A stretch of DNA of 9,266 nt from JBBRUG01 sp038247995. GTDB lineage: Bacteria > Chloroflexota > Chloroflexia > Chloroflexales > Chloroflexaceae. The position numbers and the translations under genes are program-made. Positions 5,938 through 9,266 of the stretch are shown here, one piece after another (the first letter of the stretch is position 1; every line of letters begins with the position of its first letter). The stretch is from positions 1-9,266 of the forward strand of contig JBBRUG010000249.1 in the NCBI GenBank assembly GCA_038247995.1. Direction: 5' to 3'. Under the pieces are notes generated by a model. It made no database searches, was not told the origin of the DNA, and saw only the letters and a list, made by a program, of their open reading frames with translations.

Positions 5938-7053
5938 TTACTCCTCGCGCACGATCTCCACTTTCTCCAGGGTCATGTGATCCAGATACTCCACATCTAC
6001 CGCAACGCCAATGCCCGGCCCGGTCGGCACGCTCAGGGTGCTGTCGGGGTTTAGCGCGAAGGGATGCTCAACGACATCGCGGTGAAAGTAGCGTGAACTG
6101 GCGCTAATATCACCGGGCAGGCGGAAGTTGGGTAGGCTGGCGAGGGCTACATTCGCCGCCCGGCCGATGCCGGTTTCGAGCATGCCGCCGCACCAGACCG
6201 GCACATCGGCGGCCTGGGCCATAGCATGGATTTCGCGTGCCGCTGTGAGACCGCCAACCCGGCTGGGCTTGATGTTGATCACGCCGCAGGCATGCATCTC
6301 CAGCGCCCAGCGCGCATGATCGGGCGAGACGATGCTTTCGTCGAGGCAGATCGGCGTGCGCAGTTGCGGCTGAAGCTTGGCGTGATCGAAGATGTCGTCG
6401 TGGGGCAAGGGCTGTTCGATCAGCAACAGGTTGAATGCGTCGAGTTGGGCGAGATGGGCGGCATCGGCCAGGGTGTAGATACTGTTGGCATCAACCTGGA
6501 GCCGCAGATCAGGCCATGCTTCGCGTACGGCGCGGGTCGGCTCGATGTCCCAACCGGGCTTGATCTTCAGCTTCACCCGGCGATAGCCATCGTTCAGGTA
6601 GGCGCCGACGACGCGCAGCAAGCTCTCGATATCGGGTTGGACGCCGACGCTCACGCCGACATCGACCTTCGTGCGCGTGCCGCCGAGCATACTGCTCAGG
6701 CTGACGCCATTGAGCTGCCCGAAGAGATCCCAGGCGGCGAACTCGAAGCCGGCGCGGGCCATGCGGTTGCCGCGCACACGGGTGAAGGCCGCGTCAGCGT
6801 CTTCGGGGCGCTGAAGATCGGCGGCCAGGAGCAGCGGCGCGAGAATCTCCTGAGCGATCACCCAGGCGCTCTTCTGGGTTTCCTCGTTGTACCACGGTCC
6901 GATGCCGACCGGCGCCTCGCCCCAGCCCTCAGCCCCATCGGCCCAGAGGCGTACGATCAATGAGTGGTTGGCGAGTTCGCGCCAGCCGCTTGTCTCAAAT
7001 GGCGAAACAAAAGGCAACTCGATCCGGCGTAGTTCGATCTTTTCGATGCGCAT
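5938..7053 (-). CDS. menC: o-Succinylbenzoate synthase / N-acylamino-acid racemase (enolase superfamily)
   Basis: A 371-residue member of the muconate-lactonizing (MR/MLE) subgroup of the enolase superfamily. MenC dehydrates SHCHC to o-succinylbenzoate in cytoplasmic menaquinone synthesis; close relatives also racemise N-acyl or N-succinyl amino acids. Catalytic and metal residues are all visible: K161-L-K163 (acid/base lysine), D188 in VDAN, E213 in IEQP and D238 in LDES (Mg2+ ligands), and K262 in INIKPSRVGG (second lysine). The spacing and full length fit the type-2 MenC/NSAR family, and the N-terminal capping domain (1-125) is complete with the GWGE segment at 43-46. The ATG at 7053 is preceded by GGAG about 12 bases upstream. 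No other men genes are in the window, so racemase or dual activity cannot be excluded. It lies 115 bp downstream of the FKBP gene, beyond a double hairpin. Confidence 0.85.
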   Translation of the reverse strand: MRIEKIELRRIELPFVSPFETSGWRELANHSLIVRLWADGAEGWGEAPVGIGPWYNEETQKSAWVIAQEILAPLLLAADLQRPEDADAAFTRVRGNRMARAGFEFAAWDLFGQLNGVSLSSMLGGTRTKVDVGVSVGVQPDIESLLRVVGAYLNDGYRRVKLKIKPGWDIEPTRAVREAWPDLRLQVDANSIYTLADAAHLAQLDAFNLLLIEQPLPHDDIFDHAKLQPQLRTPICLDESIVSPDHARWALEMHACGVINIKPSRVGGLTAAREIHAMAQAADVPVWCGGMLETGIGRAANVALASLPNFRLPGDISASSRYFHRDVVEHPFALNPDSTLSVPTGPGIGVAVDVEYLDHMTLEKVEIVREE

Positions 7054-7083
7054 AACTGCTGTACTCCATAAAAGAAACTATGT

Positions 7084-7113
7084 GGAACGTATCGTTCCGG
7101 GGGCTGCGCCCCC
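7084..7113 (-). terminator. Two adjacent perfect hairpins, probable terminator of the FKBP unit
   Basis: GGGGGC-TGC-GCCCCC (7099-7113) and GGAACG-TAT-CGTTCC (7084-7098) are back-to-back stems of 6 bp, each with a 3-nt loop and with no base between them. On the minus strand they follow the FKBP stop codon and precede the menC-type start, and a T-rich stretch (7070-7080) comes next. They could end or attenuate readthrough into menC. The T tract is not directly adjacent, so a dispersed palindromic repeat is the alternative. Confidence 0.5.
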
Positions 7114-7168
7114 AACCCCCCGCCGACCTTGCTGTGCGGTAGCAGAAACCGGATCGCTAACGTGCGCC

Positions 7169-8008
7169 CTATTGAATGTCCAGCAATTCGACTTCGAAGA
7201 TCAGCGTTGCGCCGGGCGGGATGAGGCCATTGCCGGCCCCGGTTTCGCCGTAGGCCAGATTGGCCGGAATGCGCAACTGGCGTCGTCCGCCGATCTGCAT
7301 ACCCGCCACACCTTCGTCCCAGCCCTGGATAACGCGCCCGCCGCCGAGCGGGAACGGGAATGGCTCGAAGCGATCCATCGAACTATCAAACTTGGTGCCG
7401 TCGCTGAGCCAGCCGATATAGTGGACAACCACTGTCTGGCCGGTGCTGGCCGTGGCGCCGTCGCCTTGCACCAGATCATGGTACTCCAGGCCGCTGGCCG
7501 TAGTGGTGTAGTCGGCATCGGTTAGCGTTGTCGGCGTGCCGGCCCAGACATCAAGGAGTTCAACCTCGAACGTCAGCGTGGCATTGGCGGGGATCTGCGG
7601 TGGCGAGCCCTGCGCGCCATAGGCCAGATCAGGCGGGATGATCAGGGTCGCTGTGGCGCCTGCTTGCATCAGGCCAATACCCTCGTCCCAACCGGGGATT
7701 ACTACGCCGCGCCCCAACGGGAAGCGAATCGGTTCGCCGCGCTCGAACGAACTGTCGAACACCGTACCGTCGGCGAGCGTGCCGCGATAGTGAACCGCCA
7801 CATAATCGCCGGGTTGGGGCGAAGCGCCGGTACCAGACTGGGACTCGGTATACTGCAAGCCGGAAGGGGTCGTCACAGATTGCTCCTCAGATGATGCCCC
7901 GGCATCAGGCGCAGGGGCGGCGGTAGTGGGGGCGGCGTTTGGGGCTGCGGTGCCGCAAGCAGCAAGCAACACTACCAGCAGCAGCGCCAGCAGACGATAA
8001 GCGGTCAC
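7169..8008 (-). CDS. Tandem FKBP-type peptidyl-prolyl isomerase lipoprotein
   Basis: A 279-residue exported lipoprotein that catalyses cis-trans isomerisation of Xaa-Pro bonds in extracytoplasmic proteins. The signal peptide ends in lipobox LAAC (C18), followed by an Ala/Pro-rich linker. There are two complete FKBP domains, at about 47-154 and 171-279. Each keeps the pocket residues: VHY, FDSS, VIPGWDEG (103-110) or VIQGWDEG (226-233), LAYG, and the closing FEVELLD strand, so both look active. The GTG start at 8008 is chosen because AAGGAG (8016-8021) lies seven bases upstream and the signal peptide begins there; the open frame upstream to 8092 overlaps the preceding gene and would spoil the signal. 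It is 11 bp downstream of the cyclotransferase gene. It ends in TAG. Single-domain FKBPs are more common; a tandem pair suggests an internal duplication, old enough for the two halves to have diverged. Confidence 0.93.
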   Translation of the reverse strand: MTAYRLLALLLVVLLAACGTAAPNAAPTTAAPAPDAGASSEEQSVTTPSGLQYTESQSGTGASPQPGDYVAVHYRGTLADGTVFDSSFERGEPIRFPLGRGVVIPGWDEGIGLMQAGATATLIIPPDLAYGAQGSPPQIPANATLTFEVELLDVWAGTPTTLTDADYTTTASGLEYHDLVQGDGATASTGQTVVVHYIGWLSDGTKFDSSMDRFEPFPFPLGGGRVIQGWDEGVAGMQIGGRRQLRIPANLAYGETGAGNGLIPPGATLIFEVELLDIQ

Positions 8009-8015
8009 GGAAAAG

Positions 8016-8021
8016 CTCCTT
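8016..8021 (-). promoter_or_regulatory. Strong ribosome binding site overlapping the upstream stop codon
   Basis: AAGGAG on the minus strand lies seven bases before the GTG at 8008, and shares two bases with the TAA stop (8020-8022) of the cyclotransferase gene. This sets the FKBP start and predicts translational coupling of the two genes. It is the best Shine-Dalgarno match in the window. Confidence 0.85.
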
Positions 8022-9042
8022 AGCCTGCGCCAACAAGCGGCAGGTTCACCGGCGGGGTGACGAGTTCGATCTCGAACAGCGTCGGCCACCACTTGCCGGT
8101 GACAAATAGGCGGTTGAGTTCGCTATCGTAGGCGATCCCGTTTAATACGTCAATGCGCGTACCGGGAACCGGCGGCAGCAAGCCGGTCAGGTCGATCCAG
8201 CCGATCACCGCGCCCGTGGCCGGGTCGATGCGCGCGATCCGGTCGGTTTGCCAGATATTGGCGAAGACCTCGCCGTTGATATACTCCAACTCGTTGAGGT
8301 TGACGATTGGCGTTGTGCCGTCGCGTACGTCTACTGTGCCGAGCACTTCGAAGCGGCCTACGGCCAGGGCAGTGGGATCGAGGAAAGTGAGCGTAGCGGT
8401 GCCGTCGCTCAGAATCATGCGCTCGCCATCATACGCGAGGCCCCAGCCTTCCTGGACGCAACTGCCATCCGGCTCGCTGTAATCGAAGGTGCCGAGTTGG
8501 GTGAAGCTGGCTTCGTCGTAGATAAAGCCGATACAGTTTTGCCAGGTGAGCTGAAAGATCTTACCGTCGACAACTGCAATGCCCTCGCCGAAGTATTGTT
8601 CGGTGGGTGTGTTGGGAAGATTCACCAACCGCCCAGGTACGATCGAGCCATCGCTGAGATTGACTTCGCGCAGGGTAGATTGGCCGTAAAGCCCGGTGCC
8701 TTCGTAAAAGCGGTCGTTGCCGATATAAACGAGGCCCTGGGTGAAGGCGTTTGGATCGTGGGGGTAACTGGCAACGACACGATAGCTATAGACGGGCGTT
8801 GGGCCGTTGGCGGGCGCGACGGTAGGCTGGGCGGGCGCGGGTTGAGCCGGTGCGGGTTGGGTCGGTAGTGGCGTAACGATCGTAATTGGGCGCGGCGTGG
8901 GGCGTAATTCGGCTGTGGGCTGCGTTGTAAAGGCGGCGGACGACGGCGCAGCGGCACACCCGATCAGGCCGACGAGTGCGAGGGCGAACACGGTGAGACT
9001 CAGCCAGAGGCGGTTCAAGCGGGCGGGCTTTGTGTGCAACAT
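8020..9042 (-). CDS. Glutaminyl-peptide cyclotransferase lipoprotein (plant/bacterial type)
   Basis: A 340-residue exported enzyme that converts N-terminal glutamine of peptides or proteins to pyroglutamate, releasing ammonia. The signal peptide has lipobox LIGC (C29), then a Pro/Ala/Thr-rich linker to about residue 83. The catalytic beta-propeller (84-330) carries the family hallmarks in order: YPHDPNAFTQGL (93-104), FYEGTGLYGQSTLR (112-125) with the conserved glutamate E114, YFGEGI (150-155), LTWQN (165-169), LSDGTATLTF (211-220), NLNELEYING (248-257), ANIWQTDRIARIDP (261-274), and VTGKWWPTLFEI (314-325). Length and motifs match glutamine cyclotransferases of the Carica papaya/Zymomonas type, not the zinc-dependent mammalian type. 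The ATG at 9042 has no ribosome binding site, but a promoter five bases upstream suggests a leaderless mRNA. It is the first gene of an operon with the FKBP gene. Confidence 0.93.
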   Translation of the reverse strand: MLHTKPARLNRLWLSLTVFALALVGLIGCAAAPSSAAFTTQPTAELRPTPRPITIVTPLPTQPAPAQPAPAQPTVAPANGPTPVYSYRVVASYPHDPNAFTQGLVYIGNDRFYEGTGLYGQSTLREVNLSDGSIVPGRLVNLPNTPTEQYFGEGIAVVDGKIFQLTWQNCIGFIYDEASFTQLGTFDYSEPDGSCVQEGWGLAYDGERMILSDGTATLTFLDPTALAVGRFEVLGTVDVRDGTTPIVNLNELEYINGEVFANIWQTDRIARIDPATGAVIGWIDLTGLLPPVPGTRIDVLNGIAYDSELNRLFVTGKWWPTLFEIELVTPPVNLPLVGAG

Positions 9043-9047
9043 GCTTT

Positions 9048-9076
9048 ATTGTAGCCCATTGGCTGGAGTGGGGCAA
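9048..9076 (-). promoter_or_regulatory. Promoter for the cyclotransferase-FKBP operon, predicted leaderless
   Basis: On the minus strand TTGCCC (9071-9076) and TACAAT (9048-9053) are separated by exactly 17 bp; they match the consensus at four and five of six positions. Only five bases separate the -10 box from the ATG at 9042, so the usual start point falls at or within a base or two of the initiation codon. This fits the absence of a ribosome binding site and predicts a leaderless transcript. Confidence 0.6.
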
Positions 9077-9139
9077 ACCGAAACGGGGATACGGCAGGGC
9101 TGATGCAACGTCAGCGGCAGGCACCCAAACGCCCTCGCC

Positions 9140-9170
9140 CCCTGCCCCTGCTTGCAGGTGTAGGGTTTTT
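9140..9170 (+). terminator. Orphan intrinsic-terminator-like hairpin
   Basis: CCCTGCCCCTGC (9140-9151) pairs with GCAGGTGTAGGG (9154-9165) across the TT loop, with one G-T wobble and one mismatch, and five T residues follow at once (9166-9170). This is the form of a Rho-independent terminator for plus-strand transcription. No plus-strand gene lies between 5832 and here, so it would end an unseen small transcript, suppress antisense readthrough, or be a chance product of C-rich intergenic sequence. Confidence 0.45.
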
Positions 9171-9212
9171 ACAGGATCGCGTCCCAATGCGCTATTCCCC
9201 GCATCCCCCCAG

Positions 9213-9241
9213 CCCCCTGCTCCCTCACGTGGAGCAGGGGG
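9213..9241. repeat. Perfect 11-bp inverted repeat in gene-free right edge
   Basis: CCCCCTGCTCC (9213-9223) and GGAGCAGGGGG (9231-9241) are perfect inverted copies around the 7-nt loop CTCACGT. No gene is visible from 9077 to the end of the window (190 bp); this stem and the hairpin at 9140-9165 are its only structure. It may be a dispersed palindromic element or the terminator of a gene beyond the edge; no T run follows. Confidence 0.6.
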
Positions 9242-9266
9242 AGCCGCCGCAGATTCGGCGTCCTGA

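Noticed and set aside
6226..6963. Plus-strand open frame opposite the menC-type gene
   Set aside because: It is antisense to a gene with all catalytic residues intact, and its translation shows no recognisable features.
8248..8868. Plus-strand open frame opposite the cyclotransferase gene
   Set aside because: It is a shadow of a clearly conserved gene and has no ribosome binding site or motif.
9030..9266. Plus-strand gene at the right edge
   Set aside because: Its frame starts inside the divergent cyclotransferase gene, crosses a terminator-like hairpin and a long palindrome, and its translation is low-complexity Pro/Ala.

Overview
The window is high-GC bacterial DNA that most resembles a Chloroflexota genome of the Chloroflexus/Roseiflexus type. 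The reasons are lipoproteins with long Pro/Thr/Ala-rich linkers, weak or absent Shine-Dalgarno sites at several genes, GC-rich intergenic hairpins, and a MenC-type menaquinone enzyme. This placement is by style and is not proven. Seven protein genes are supported.

Left part (1-4040, minus strand): two superfamily 1 helicases lie in tandem. The upstream one is a Upf1/Dna2-like SF1B enzyme with a strong sigma-70-type promoter at 4080-4108. The downstream one is a UvrD-like SF1A enzyme whose 3' end runs into a tandem array of about 50-bp repeats at the window edge.

Middle (4041-5937): an intergenic region with a degenerate repeated motif separates the helicase promoter from a divergent plus-strand pair. 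The first gene of the pair is the most notable object here. It is a DsbA-like thioredoxin-fold lipoprotein in which an in-frame TGA (4582-4584) stands exactly where the first Cys of the CxxC motif belongs (FSDFL-TGA-TSC). The frame stays open to a normal stop at 5028, and a SECIS-like stem-loop follows the TGA at a suitable distance, so it is a candidate selenocysteine protein with a UxxC motif. A nonsense mutation or sequencing error is the main alternative. The second gene encodes a membrane-anchored or secreted protein with a Thr/Pro/Asn-rich linker, four cysteines and an Ig-like beta domain; it may be a client.

Right part (5938-9266, minus strand): a glutaminyl-peptide cyclotransferase lipoprotein gene and a tandem-domain FKBP prolyl isomerase lipoprotein gene form a tight operon, in which the stop codon of the first overlaps the ribosome binding site of the second. 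A MenC/N-acylamino-acid racemase gene lies downstream, past a double hairpin. The cyclase gene has a good promoter placed so close to its ATG that the mRNA should be leaderless. The right edge (9077-9266) holds no gene, only an orphan terminator-like hairpin and a long perfect stem-loop.

Functional theme: three of the seven proteins are predicted exported lipoproteins that mature other exported proteins (thiol redox, prolyl isomerisation, N-terminal pyroglutamate formation). The two helicases are a separate nucleic-acid module.
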